NCBI GenBank assembly: GCA_021781115.1
Contig: JAJXXL010000253.1
Span: 1-39,993, forward strand
Origin: Planctomycetota bacterium
GTDB lineage: Bacteria; Planctomycetota; Planctomycetia; Planctomycetales; Planctomycetaceae
Direction of reading: 5' to 3'
Length of the DNA stretch: 39,993 nt
The notes beneath the pieces are model-generated. The model did not search any database. It was not told the DNA's origin and worked only from the letters and a program-made list of their open reading frames with translations. Positions 11,201 to 19,007 of the stretch are shown here, in pieces (the first letter of the stretch is position 1; each line of letters begins with the position of its first letter). Position numbers and translations under genes: made by a program.

Positions 11201-11817
11201 ACAACGCCCTCGGCGAAACGGCGATCCTGCGAGTTTACAACCCATACGGCGGCCAGCATTATCTGACCACCAATGCCGGCGAGCAGGCGTACCTGGTCAG
11301 CCAGGGCTGGAAGACCGAACACAACGAAGGGTACATTTTCGCGACCCAATACCCCGGCACAACCGAAGTGTTCATGCTCTACAACGTGAATTCCAGTGAC
11401 CATCTCTACACCAGCAATGCCGCCGAAGCCCAGGCGCTGGTTCAAATGTTCCCCGGAATCTGGGTGCAGCAATCGAGCCTTGGATTTGCCTTTGTCGATT
11501 CGGCGAGCGATAACGGCACCGCGTCTGACGCCTCGGTGATGGCGGCGGAAGTCGCCGCTTCGGGCGCCGGCGCTGCGCCGCCGAATACTTCCGGTGGCAT
11601 GGCAACCGCCGCTGCCCCTGCGGCGGCCGCGATGGAAAACTCTGTGCCAACCCCTGGACGAACGGGTGGCGCTGCCGCCACGTCGAATTCGCCGCCGGTC
11701 GCGATGTCGGCCAGTGGCACGGCACCTGCCGCAGCGCAACCCGTAGCCGATGTCTCATCCCTGGATGCGCTTTACTCCAATGTCCAAGCCGACATTTTGA
11801 TCGGACTGATGACCTGA
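8242..11817 (+). CDS. Giant secreted repeat protein with LEPR-XLL-type N-terminus
   Basis: This is an exported or surface protein of 1191 residues. The Arg-rich N-terminus ends in EQLEDRSLLS (residues 48-57), a variant of the LEPR-XLL motif found at the start of large planctomycete secreted proteins. Residues 199-585 hold five tandem repeats (one of 79, then four of 77 residues) plus a partial sixth, with a core such as GNDQSISL and HTAGSNAGNV, likely a beta-solenoid. A DUF11-like beta domain follows (about 610-735), then two PKD-like domains (FTDPxGPxxVGxYTAxIxWGD, about 735-938). A DUF5648-like region (about 938-1087) has repeated YDPASEQHFFTT, YNPYGGQHYLTT and YNVNSSDHLYTS units. The tail is Ala/Pro/Ser-rich. 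The start is set by the AGGAAGGA site. The gene stands alone behind its own promoter. Adhesion or cell-surface structure is an inference. Confidence 0.9.
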   Translation: MLLMPWVAVLSKSLHNRCFARRRSANRRSRGRAWTSREFCVQIGVVTEQLEDRSLLSTLTAGGTLTDPVYTIPAGTTNLTLANSTSFSGLLTLSTTSGTFDPTTFFNPLNSLTIDCATADSSTAVINIGSSISNLTAGLTINAKLASDTVTVDGALTLNETSSSGLAITSHTISLNDSSTLNGNLDLTAGAALALNAESVGGNLLVTAAGAISQAAATSLSVAGTTTCSTTGADEAITLASSLNVLTGAVTCTTHTSGGNSGNITIDNNLALNLGASVVAGSLSATANGAITQSSALTVAAGLDLTTSGNDQSISLSDALNAVTGVVSLATHTAGSNTGNVAFDDGTNLNLGACQIAGDFTATVNGAISQFAPLTVAGTANLSTMGNDQSISLGNALNALTGALSCITHTAGSNAGNVTIAANTALNLGTCTVAGNLNAAVNGTLSQSGPLTVAGALVVTTLGNDQAIDLANPLNVILGTVSCTTHSAGGNAGNVTLVVDAALNLGTVNVAGSLSATANGTITQSGALAVTGSVSLATSGNDQSISLTDPLNDLTGVVNVTTHTSGSNAGNVQLNNSTALNLGAVNITGNLAVIAGGAITLTGPVTVTGSVYTVTLAYISAPSTATVGQTFSYTVEVINSGAALPATVVTDLLQTSAANTMAAVQFVSANFGAGATVATSGNTVTIDLGTIPANTTVTGTITVTATAAGDLLNKVTLNSPSVPAAQITADTAVSAPALNAAGGVTLTPVVGVPFTNQTVATFTDPAGPGPVGTYTASINWGDHTPASAGTITYNAATQVFTVSGGHTYAAAGTYAVTTSISHDPSPAVMALSTAIVSAPPVVVSGGRTVNAIQNQPVTGAVVATFTDPGGPDAVGNYTAMIAWGDGISSAGVIAYDAATSTFAVAGSHTYTLGGTFSITVTVNHQSSPAASSTSSAVVADLFRMTRTYDPASEQHFFTTSQFEFQYVEELKWNDETTGVTGFGVPNNNALGETAILRVYNPYGGQHYLTTNAGEQAYLVSQGWKTEHNEGYIFATQYPGTTEVFMLYNVNSSDHLYTSNAAEAQALVQMFPGIWVQQSSLGFAFVDSASDNGTASDASVMAAEVAASGAGAAPPNTSGGMATAAAPAAAAMENSVPTPGRTGGAAATSNSPPVAMSASGTAPAAAQPVADVSSLDALYSNVQADILIGLMT
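8836..9996 (+). repeat. Five tandem ~231-bp coding repeats
   Basis: Within the surface protein, repeat units run 8836-9072 (79 codons), 9073-9303, 9304-9534, 9535-9765 and 9766-9996 (77 codons each), with a degenerate partial unit after 9997. Conserved positions include VAGxLxAxxNGxxxQ, GNDQSISL, LTGxVxxxTH and GNVxxxxxxALNLG. The exact 77-codon period with no indels across four units points to recent duplication or gene conversion. The unit looks like a beta-solenoid coil set. Confidence 0.9.
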
Positions 11818-12437
11818 CTTTGACGATTCCGTGCTGGCGCCTCGGCCGACTGGATTGGTCTGCGATCGCCAATCGGTCGGCTGGGCGGCGCGCCACGGCC
11901 CTGGCAAGTCAGTCAATTCCGCCGCACGAAGGCCAGCGTGCATAGATCAGGAGGCCTGAGTGAGTTGGCGACTTTGCCCGCAAAATGGAAGACACTGGGA
12001 GGCAAGCCGTTCTCGCATGATTTCGCGACTGGCGGTTGCGCCGCGCCGCTGCCCGCGCCCGGCAAGGATGTACCATATGGCAACCAGATTTGTGAACGGG
12101 GAATCGATTGGGGCGCATTTTGCGTTGCTTTCCGACCCGCGACTCAACCCGGCGCAACGCCATGCCACCTCGGCCGAACCCGCGATCGAACCCTGGACAT
12201 TAATCGGAGTTGGCTTCGACGCCTGGCGATTACATCAGTGAAACAACACTCCGTCGACGATAGCGTCCGCGGCAAACTCCTCCGATGCGTCTGCAACACC
12301 GACTTCCTCATCGTAGTCCTTACGCTGAAAAAAGCCTGATATGCACTGGCCGTGCCTCGGGGGTTTTGATCCTGCTCGGTCGGTAGCCGTATTGTGAATG
12401 TGACGGAATCATTTTTTCTGCTGTGAGAGGCTTGATC
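11818..12437. other. Intergenic region between surface protein and MpsC-like gene
   Basis: This 620-bp gap has no gene I can support. Short open frames on both strands lack family signatures and ribosome binding sites. Near its right end, TTGATC (12366-12371), an 18-nt spacer and TATTGT (12390-12395) form a possible promoter about 42 nt before the next gene. No hairpin with a T-tract was found after the surface gene. Confidence 0.35.
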
Positions 12438-12893
12438 ATGATGAACGAGCAAACGGTGCGAGCACGGCCCAGCTACGCCAGCCCCATGCGCGAAGGGCGT
12501 TGGATGGCCAACGTGAAAACGCAGGGCGAAATCGAGGCCGCTGTCTGCAATATCATCAGTCACTTTCTGCAAGATCGCATGGGCTGCGGCCCCAGGGATA
12601 TTCACGCTTACCTGCTCCGCGATCTCCTGGTCGTCCGCCTGACGGCAGTTTTAACAGTCGCCGAACAGCATCTCGCCCAATCGCTTCCGTCGGAAAAGGG
12701 TCGAGACTTGCTCAAACAGGTCAGGGCCCAACTGATCGAAGCGGCTCGACCGTTCTTGGAAGAGATGATCCACAAGGCCACCGGAGTCAGGGTGCTGAGC
12801 CTGCACCGGGACATCAGCACAGTCTCTGGTGAAGAGATCATCGCGTTTACACTGGCCGAGGCCCCGTATTGTCGAGTGCCCCAAAGGCGATAG
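12438..12893 (+). CDS. MpsC / DUF2294 family protein
   Basis: This protein of 151 residues matches the DUF2294 (MpsC) family over most of its length. The pattern is QGEIEAAVCNIISHF, then MGCGPRDIHAYLLRDLLVVR, LTVAEQHLA, GRDLLKQVRAQLIEAARP and GVRVLSLHRDISTVSGEEI. Members were linked to a sodium-translocating, membrane-potential-generating system together with MpsA and MpsB. Neither of those genes is present in this window. The protein has no membrane segment or signal peptide and should be cytosolic. The ATG at 12438 is chosen because GAGAGG (12425-12430) lies 7 nt upstream; a GTG at 12423 is in frame. The gene is isolated, with about 900 non-coding bases after it. Confidence 0.85.
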   Translation: MMNEQTVRARPSYASPMREGRWMANVKTQGEIEAAVCNIISHFLQDRMGCGPRDIHAYLLRDLLVVRLTAVLTVAEQHLAQSLPSEKGRDLLKQVRAQLIEAARPFLEEMIHKATGVRVLSLHRDISTVSGEEIIAFTLAEAPYCRVPQRR

Positions 12894-13794
12894 TTTTCCC
12901 GGCCTCCTCTCGACAACTCGTCGCGCTCGACGACCCGAAGAACACGGAGGAATCGCAGCGGGCGAACTCGGACACCCATTTTTCGGCCGGGCCGCAACCG
13001 CGCCGAGTACGCAGTCACCGCAGAGGGTGATCCTAAGAGGTTCCGCGGTTGCCGGGTGGTTTGGCTGGCTGACGCTGCCTGACGCTTGTAACCGGGTCGT
13101 CATCGGGACGGGTGTACCCTCGAACCACCACCACGACTGACCAGCGCTCATGGCGCAATCGTCAGCCAGACGCGTGCCCGCCCGCGTGGATAACGATCGT
13201 CATGCACAACTGCTTTTAGCACCGTGGGTTGCGATGCGGCTGACGATGCAGGGCAGAATCCGTCATGCGGCCTCCTGCCCCACGACCGGCAACGAGCTGT
13301 CAATATTGAGGGATGTCGTAGGCAGTCGTTCTGTTTGGCCGACGTGCGGCGTCAGGTGAGCGTCATGGTTCAACCCGTTTTTTAACAACGAGTTACGAGA
13401 CGGCTGACGATACCACGCCCACCACGGACGCAGCCGATTCCGCGGGCTTGTTTCATGCGGCGTCATGCAGGGCACCAAAACGCGAACCAGAACCCGCAGC
13501 AGTTCAAATTCTTGACTTTACTGGCGAATTGATCCTGGTTGTCAGGTTTCGGGCCCAATCATCCCGCAGAATCAGCACAGTTTGTCGCGAGTTGATTCAA
13601 ATTCTAACGGATAATCCGCCGATACTGACGTTGACGATTGCAACGCGCAATGTGTTGTCGGGGTACGTGAACAGAGGAGTGTGCCGTCAAACACACGCGG
13701 GGACGACGTGTCGACCCGCTTGGGGGGTCGAATCGTGAGTCTGTCTCAGACTTGGATCTGTAAGCTGTTTGGAACTCAATTCGGTGGGCGACAC
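12894..13794. other. Large intergenic region before the TolC-like gene
   Basis: These 901 bases contain no gene I can support. Several short open frames on both strands lack family signatures. Short imperfect repeats occur (catgcggc at 13264 and 13454; cggctgacgat at 13232 and 13402), but they are too short to define an element. An in-frame GTG at 13735 could lengthen the next protein at its N-terminus. No clear sigma70 promoter was found. Confidence 0.3.
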
Positions 13795-16044
13795 ATGAGT
13801 ATTTGGGGAAAACACTCGCGAAAGCAGCGCTGGAACCAGTTCGTCAGCCTGATGCTCACCGCGTCGCTTTCCGTCGGCTGTTCAGGCAAGCGCGAAAAGA
13901 AGTTGAGCTACATCGGCAACGCCGACCTGAAATACTACGAAGATGTCGCGCTCAAACTGGAATACCCCGATGTCGAAGCCCCGATCCCCGAAGCGGTGGC
14001 GAATTCGCAGGCGCCGCGACTGCTGGGCGACCGCAGTCAGGATGAATTCTGGGATATGACGCTCGCCGAGGCGATTCACCTCGCCTTGGCCAACAACAAA
14101 GTCGTCCGCACGCGCAACGATTTTCTTTCGACCGGCAACCAGTTGTATACCAATGCCGACGGCATTCAGTCGGTGTACGACCCCGCGATCCGCGAGTCGG
14201 GCGTGTTGTTCGGGGCCCGCGGCGTCGAATCGGCATTGTCGGCGTTCGACACGACGTTTACCACCAACCTGATGTTCAACCAGAACTCGTCGATTCAGAA
14301 CAACCTGTTCGCAGCGGGCGGGCTGCCGTCGGGATCAGTGCTCGACCAGAACACGGCGACGTTTGCCGCAGGGCTGCAAAAGAACATGGCCTACGGTGCG
14401 CAAGTCGGCGTATCGCAGAATATCAACTACTTTGAAAGCAACCAGCCGATTCTGTTGATTCCCTCGTCGTATAACAGCAACCTGCTGTTCAACTACACGC
14501 AACCATTGTGGGCCGGTGCCGGCACCGACTTCACCCGCATCGCGGGGCCGCTCAATACGAGCATTACCGGCCTGTCGGGCGTGAACCAGGGCGTGATGAT
14601 CGCACGGTTGAACACCGACATGTCGCTCGTTGACTTTGAAATTCAGGTCCGCAACTCGCTGCGCGACCTGGAAGACATTTACTGGGAACTGTACCTGGCG
14701 TACCGCTCGTACGACAGCCAGCAGGTGGCCCGCGAAAGCGCGCTGCAAACCTGGAAGGAAGTCAAAGCCAAGATGGATATCGGGGGCAAGGGCGGCGGTG
14801 CGGCCGACGAGGCCCAGGCCCGCGAAGCCTACTTCAGCGCCCGCTCAAGCGCCGAAGACGCCCTGCAAAACCTGTACACGCTCGAAATCCAGTTGCGGCG
14901 GATGTGTGGTTTGTCGGCCAACGATGGGCGGATCATCCGCCCCGCCGACGAGCCGATTTCCGCCGAAATCACGCCCGAATGGCATATCTGCCTGGCCGAG
15001 GCCCTCACGCGGCGCGAAGAGCTTCGCCGTCAGAAGTGGAACATCAAGAGTTACGAGTTGCAATTGTCGGCGGCGAAGAACCTGGCCAACCCGCAGCTCA
15101 ACTTTGTGTCGAGTTACCAGCTCAACGGGTTCGGGCAATACCTGTTCAATCAAAACGACCCGACCCTGGGCCGCGCGGGCGAGTTGCAAAGCATGTACCG
15201 TACGCAGTTCGCGGGCGGTCAAACCGGCTGGGGCGCAGGGTTTCAGTTCAACATGCCGCTCGGCTTGCGCAACGCATTGGCCCAGGTGCGCAACTATGAA
15301 TTGCGCGTCGCCAAGGCCCGCGAGGTGCTCGGTCAGCAGGAACTCGAAGTGCACCATGAATTGGCGCAGTCGTTCCAAAACCTGGCCTGGCGGTACAAGA
15401 CAGCCCAGACAAACTTCAACCGGCGTCGCGCGGCGGTTCGACAACTCGAAGCGCTGGAAGCCGAATACAAGGCGGGCACCAAGACGCTCGACCTGCTGTT
15501 GCAAGCCCAAACGCGGCTGGCGACGGCCGAAACTGCGTATTACACGAGCTTGGTCAACTACAACAAGGCGCTCAGCGACCTGCATTTCCGCAAGGGGACG
15601 CTGCTCGAAAACGACAATGTGCATCTGTCGGAAGGCCTGTGGACGCCCGAAGCGTACAAGGATGCGTTGCGGCGGGCCTGGGCGCGAAGCCACGCCATGA
15701 ACACGCCTGCCATCGACCCGGTTCAACACATGCCCGACCCGGTCGATCGCGACGATGCCGATGCGCAAGTGCCGCCGAGTGGCGCCACTGGCCAACCCGA
15801 CTTTCTCGCCCCGCCCGTGCCAGGCGGCGAAAACACCATGCCCCAGGAAGCGCCGCTTGGTCCGCAACCGCACCAGGCAGTCGATGGCAACGTCACGAAC
15901 GCCAGCGAACTGCCCGCAACGGGCGAAGAACAGCCGGCCGCATACGACGCCCCGGCCACAACCGACACGCCGGCGATCCTGCCGGCCGGTCCCCCGGCCG
16001 ACCCGCCTGCATCCACTGAAGAACTGCTGCCACCCGCTGAATGA
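13795..16044 (+). CDS. TolC-family outer membrane protein, lipoprotein type
   Basis: This 749-residue protein has the layout of outer membrane efflux proteins. The N-terminus (residues 10-29) is a lipoprotein signal with lipobox SVGC (C29), as in many TolC/OprM-like factors. Two long helical repeats are visible. The first includes WDMTLAEAIHLALANNKVVR and a later coiled stretch (LRDLEDIYWELYLAYRSYDS). The second includes HICLAEALTRREELRRQKWN and the helix around RRRAAVRQLEALEAEYKAG. The last 110 residues form a Pro/Ala-rich tail, which makes it longer than a typical TolC. No HlyD-type adaptor, ABC or RND pump gene is adjacent, so it is an orphan outer membrane channel. ATG 13795 gives the best signal peptide; upstream in-frame starts at 13681 and 13735 would add residues unlike a signal. 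Confidence 0.88.
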   Translation: MSIWGKHSRKQRWNQFVSLMLTASLSVGCSGKREKKLSYIGNADLKYYEDVALKLEYPDVEAPIPEAVANSQAPRLLGDRSQDEFWDMTLAEAIHLALANNKVVRTRNDFLSTGNQLYTNADGIQSVYDPAIRESGVLFGARGVESALSAFDTTFTTNLMFNQNSSIQNNLFAAGGLPSGSVLDQNTATFAAGLQKNMAYGAQVGVSQNINYFESNQPILLIPSSYNSNLLFNYTQPLWAGAGTDFTRIAGPLNTSITGLSGVNQGVMIARLNTDMSLVDFEIQVRNSLRDLEDIYWELYLAYRSYDSQQVARESALQTWKEVKAKMDIGGKGGGAADEAQAREAYFSARSSAEDALQNLYTLEIQLRRMCGLSANDGRIIRPADEPISAEITPEWHICLAEALTRREELRRQKWNIKSYELQLSAAKNLANPQLNFVSSYQLNGFGQYLFNQNDPTLGRAGELQSMYRTQFAGGQTGWGAGFQFNMPLGLRNALAQVRNYELRVAKAREVLGQQELEVHHELAQSFQNLAWRYKTAQTNFNRRRAAVRQLEALEAEYKAGTKTLDLLLQAQTRLATAETAYYTSLVNYNKALSDLHFRKGTLLENDNVHLSEGLWTPEAYKDALRRAWARSHAMNTPAIDPVQHMPDPVDRDDADAQVPPSGATGQPDFLAPPVPGGENTMPQEAPLGPQPHQAVDGNVTNASELPATGEEQPAAYDAPATTDTPAILPAGPPADPPASTEELLPPAE

Positions 16045-16375
16045 CAGATGGTCCGCGCCTGGCGGAGGAATCAGGGCCGATCCAGGCGCGAACCGTGAAC
16101 ATCTATTCAAAAAGTGGGTGCGGACGAAGCCAAGCGATGCAGAGTACGGCCTAGCGTACCGCGATTACAGGGTACGTGACTTCCCTGAATCACTTCAAAC
16201 CCACTAGCAGCGCGCATGGTTAACGACTTAAAACGCAGGCCGCAAGGCAGTGCGGATTCCACATGCTCAATCTTTTGTCAACAGCTGCACGCGACGTCGA
16301 TCGCCACGACCGCATGCCGCCACATGCCTGCCTGCCTCGTCGCCTTGCAACGGCCAACTGGCTCGGCGTCAATGC
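16045..16375. other. Intergenic region between convergent genes
   Basis: This 331-bp gap contains a strong inverted repeat 10 nt after the TolC-like stop: CGCGCCTGG (16054-16062) and CCAGGCGCG (16082-16090), with a 19-nt loop and no T-tract. It may protect or end the mRNA. No gene was accepted in the rest of the gap. Confidence 0.4.
16054..16090 (+). terminator. Perfect 9-bp stem-loop after the TolC-like gene
   Basis: CGCGCCTGG pairs with CCAGGCGCG across a 19-nt loop, starting 10 nt after the stop codon. The absence of a following T-run makes classical intrinsic termination unlikely. It could be a Rho-dependent end or a 3' stabiliser. Confidence 0.4.
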
Positions 16376-16861
16376 TCATTCGCACGGCTCCGTGCTGCAA
16401 TCTGTAATGCCGCCTTGCGGAGGCAACAGATTAAAGTCGCTGACAATCACGCAAGGGCATTCAATTGCCCCTGCCCCCGCCGGGTCGCAACCGATGACCG
16501 TATATGCACCAATCTGGTAAGTATTATTGTCGCTTCCAGTGCAGTTCTGCTGCGTCGGTTCCTGGTTGAAAGGATCGCAACCTGCACCGGATGTCCAAGA
16601 ACCGACCTGCGGGTTTACCGTGCAATCCTGAGTACAAATCGTAACCCCGAGAACCGCGTTGAACTACGCCCCTCCGCAAAATTGATTCATTGCCGGTCCG
16701 TTGTAGACCGCTGGATCACACAAACCAGTGCAGTAGCCGGGGCTAGTCTGGAAAGCGGCGAGGTCTTTTTCAATGGAAAAATGCAAAACGAGAACTAACG
16801 CGCCCGTGACGTATCCCGCAAGCAACCTCGCTGTCCCGCCGTCGCAATTCCGGTAAACCAT
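16376..16861 (-). pseudogene. Cys-rich secreted small protein gene interrupted by one in-frame TAG
   Basis: Reading leftward from the ATG at 16861, 65 codons lead to an in-frame TAG (16664-16666). The same frame then stays open for 95 more codons to a TGA at 16376-16378. The start has a textbook ribosome binding site, GGAGG (16868-16872), 6 nt upstream. The first part has a signal-like hydrophobic stretch (ARLLAGYVTGALVLVLHF). Both parts are rich in cysteine: three after the hydrophobic stretch before the TAG (GYC, GLC, QFC) and nine after it (TIC, QDC, AGC, QNC, IGC, IEC, PC, TDC, EPC). Coding character therefore continues across the stop. The simplest reading is a recent nonsense mutation or a sequencing error. 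Readthrough is possible but unproven. The gene lies 102 nt downstream of the 415-aa lipoprotein gene on the same strand. I do not recognise the family. Confidence 0.65.
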
Positions 16862-16867
16862 TTTCGT

Positions 16868-16872
16868 CCTCC
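16868..16872 (-). promoter_or_regulatory. GGAGG ribosome binding site of the Cys-rich gene
   Basis: GGAGG lies 6 nt before the ATG at 16861 on the minus strand. It supports this start over an in-frame GTG at 16960 and shows the frame was a translated gene. Confidence 0.75.
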
Positions 16873-16963
16873 GATCAGGCAATAGAAATGGAGAAGCCAA
16901 TGGACAATCCATTGCGGCGAAATTGCGAACGACGAGGGTCGGCAATACCCGCGTAAACACGCA

Positions 16964-18211
16964 CTAAATTTGCCGTCGCGCGCGGCGACGGAAATACCAC
17001 CAGACCGTCAGGGCCACCAGCGCGGCGGCATTTAACCAAAACATGGTTTGCCGCCAGCCCGAATGACCGTAATCGTGGCTGAAGGCGGCCCGCCGCTCGA
17101 CGAGCGGCTCAGTAAAGCGCTGACTTTTTGAGTACACAACTGCGTCGTCTACAGGCACCGTGACTTTTTGTGCCAGCGGCTTGGCCGATTCGCCAGGATT
17201 CTTCGACGGGCGCTGCTTTCCAAAGTCCACAATTGTTGCCCCGGCTGGAACTTTGAGCGCGAGCACATCGGGCGGGGCCTGTTCGTTTACAATCATTGAG
17301 TTGTTAACATGCAGTTGCAGCGAACGTACACGCGGTTCGCCAACATCCATTGACATGTGATATGTAATTCTTGCCGCGAATTTTGGGATCCGCACGCGAT
17401 TCGAAACACGCTGCGGCAGGTCCTGGATCACCTCGAAGAGAAACGATTCAGCCGTCAATTTTCGCGTGTCATTCTTGACAAAACCGGTTGCCGGCTCATA
17501 GTCCAAAATGAATCGATCGTTCGTGAGCCGATAAATCGAGTTGCTGGTTTTGACCAGGCGCAGTCCCGGAATTGTTGCGATCGGCGGACAATTCAGAAAG
17601 TCGCTGATACGTTCCATGTACATATTTGTAGCGGCGGGGAACAGACTTGCCTGTTTCGTCGGGCTCGCGAATTCCTGCTCTTTCCCGTCTTTTCGGATAC
17701 GGGTTACAAAATAGTCGGCCGCCGACTCGTCAACGCGGGTACCCGCTGACGTATCAACGAAGGTAAAATCCTTCCAACTGCCAAACCGGCCATGGCTTTT
17801 GTAAATCGCCCAATTATGCGGAAATTCGGCGTCTGTGAGACTTGCGAGTTGTAGCGTTGTCGGGGCCGCTTCTCGAATCAACGGGATGATCTGGTCATGA
17901 ATCAGCGCCAACGCCTGGCGGCGCGTCATCGCTGTGTCGCTTGTCGTGCACAAGCCTGTGAAACGATGCCCCGCAACCTTCAGGGTGCGCGTTTCTGTTT
18001 TCCAACTATCCCAAATTGACCCCAGTCGGGTCACTTCGCCGACCACCGCGGGCAGTGCATTCACCGCCGTTGCATGCCCCGCCTGCGGCTGGCTGCCTGA
18101 AGGTTGTGGATCGGCGGCGGCAGTGGTGGAAGCACCAACGCCGCAGGCAGACGTCAGCAGTAAGACGGCGTTCAATCCGAACAGGTCGAAAAATGATTTC
18201 GAGCGCGCCAT
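16964..18211 (-). CDS. Predicted lipoprotein with C-terminal membrane helix, unknown function
   Basis: I do not recognise the family of this 415-residue protein. The N-terminus (LFGLNAVLLLTSACGVGAS) is a signal peptide with a plausible lipobox TSAC (C23). A short Pro/Ser-rich spacer is followed by a globular region of about 340 residues. A C-terminal helix (MFWLNAAALVALTVWWYF) ends in a basic RRRARRQI tail, so the protein spans or is anchored in the membrane with its bulk outside the cytoplasm. The ATG at 18211 is supported by GGAG (18221-18224) 9 nt upstream. The Cys-rich gene follows 102 nt downstream, probably on the same transcript. AT-rich promoter-like DNA and a palindrome lie upstream. 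The stop codon is TAG. Confidence 0.75.
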   Translation of the reverse strand: MARSKSFFDLFGLNAVLLLTSACGVGASTTAAADPQPSGSQPQAGHATAVNALPAVVGEVTRLGSIWDSWKTETRTLKVAGHRFTGLCTTSDTAMTRRQALALIHDQIIPLIREAAPTTLQLASLTDAEFPHNWAIYKSHGRFGSWKDFTFVDTSAGTRVDESAADYFVTRIRKDGKEQEFASPTKQASLFPAATNMYMERISDFLNCPPIATIPGLRLVKTSNSIYRLTNDRFILDYEPATGFVKNDTRKLTAESFLFEVIQDLPQRVSNRVRIPKFAARITYHMSMDVGEPRVRSLQLHVNNSMIVNEQAPPDVLALKVPAGATIVDFGKQRPSKNPGESAKPLAQKVTVPVDDAVVYSKSQRFTEPLVERRAAFSHDYGHSGWRQTMFWLNAAALVALTVWWYFRRRARRQI

Positions 18212-18289
18212 GTGATCAAACTCCGCGGAACGCGAATTGAAACCGTTGCCTTGCCGTCGAATTTGCGAAAGTTCCTAAACTTCGAATTG

Positions 18290-18310
18290 ATGTTATTTAA
18301 CATTTATAAT
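18290..18310 (-). promoter_or_regulatory. AT-rich promoter/operator patch of the lipoprotein gene
   Basis: On the minus strand TATAAA (18303-18308) is a likely -10 element. Just downstream of it lies the inverted repeat ATGTTA-TT-TAACAT (18290-18303), placed where a repressor would cover the transcription start. The plus strand carries a perfect TATAAT at 18305-18310. No good -35 box was found on either strand. Confidence 0.45.
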
Positions 18311-18335
18311 AAAAAGTTATTGTAATTCGTGTGGA

Positions 18336-18354
18336 AACCGAACGCTATTCGGTT
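18336..18354. promoter_or_regulatory. Perfect inverted repeat AACCGAA/TTCGGTT
   Basis: AACCGAA and TTCGGTT flank a 5-nt spacer (cgcta) about 30 bp upstream of the minus-strand -10 element. There is no T-tract on either side. The position suits an activator or repressor site better than a terminator. Confidence 0.35.
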
Positions 18355-19007
18355 AGGTGGCAACGCCGCGGCAAACTCTGCCGAGCCCCATGATCACGAC
18401 CCCCGTCAGGCTCGCCCGCCTTGTGACTGTAGACACTCTAAACACATACACACACACTCTCTCTTGTCAAGAGGATTTCTGATAAAACCGGGAAAAGGTT
18501 CATGATGTCAGGTATTCCAAACGTCAGCATTCCCATTTCGCGCCCCACGATTGATTGCCATGCTGGATCGCACCCATTTCCACGCACGGGCAATAACAGA
18601 ATGGAATGGTACAAATCGCATACTACGGAATAAACCCCCGCGCAGGCTAAGCTGGCGCAACGGCAACAATACGCCGCGTTGTTGGGCGACCTCGATCGTC
18701 CCCAGGAAGGCGGCTTGCCCATTCGCGATAGTCAGCCTAAGTTCCAAAGGCTTTCTGGCGACCGCAAGAATTTGCCGATTGCATGAGGCTGTATTGAACG
18801 GCCAAATCGTGCACCCCAGACGGCCGACCTTGGCACAGATTTCGGCCGCTGGAAATCAGCAGGACGGATGAAGATACCGCTTGCCCCATTTGTCGCCAGC
18901 CGAGTAAGATGAGGGGCCGTGCCACGGGGGGTGCACGGTGATTGGCCGAAGTGCCGATTCCGCCGGGTCGAGTGTCGCCTTCCGATAACTGGAGTTACCG
19001 ACGCCCC

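Larger units (their letters stand above)
18212..19007. other. Divergent intergenic region with AT-rich regulatory patch
   Basis: These 796 bases separate the leftward lipoprotein gene from the rightward TPR operon. They hold the AT-rich patch and inverted repeats listed separately, a CA/CT simple-sequence stretch (18440-18465) next to the palindrome CTCTTG-T-CAAGAG (18461-18473), and near the right end a possible promoter for the TPR gene: TTGCCC (18881-18886), an 18-nt spacer and TAAGAT (18905-18910). No gene was accepted here. Confidence 0.45.

Noticed and set aside
9784-11739. 651-codon open frame on the minus strand inside the surface protein gene
   Set aside because: It is antisense to a gene with clear domains and repeats, and its Arg/Gly/His-rich composition is what the reverse of GC-rich repeat DNA gives.
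11938-12339. 133-codon plus-strand open frame in the gap before the MpsC-like gene
   Set aside because: No family resemblance, no ribosome binding site, mixed composition.
14845-16110. 421-codon minus-strand open frame over the TolC-like gene
   Set aside because: It is antisense to a protein with clear efflux repeats; no independent evidence.
16664-16666. Pyrrolysine or selenocysteine at the in-frame stop
   Set aside because: Selenocysteine uses TGA, and no pyrrolysine genes or context are visible; a nonsense mutation is simpler.
16250-16798. 182-codon plus-strand open frame at the Cys-rich gene
   Set aside because: The minus strand has a GGAGG site, signal-like segment and regular cysteines; the plus frame has none of these.
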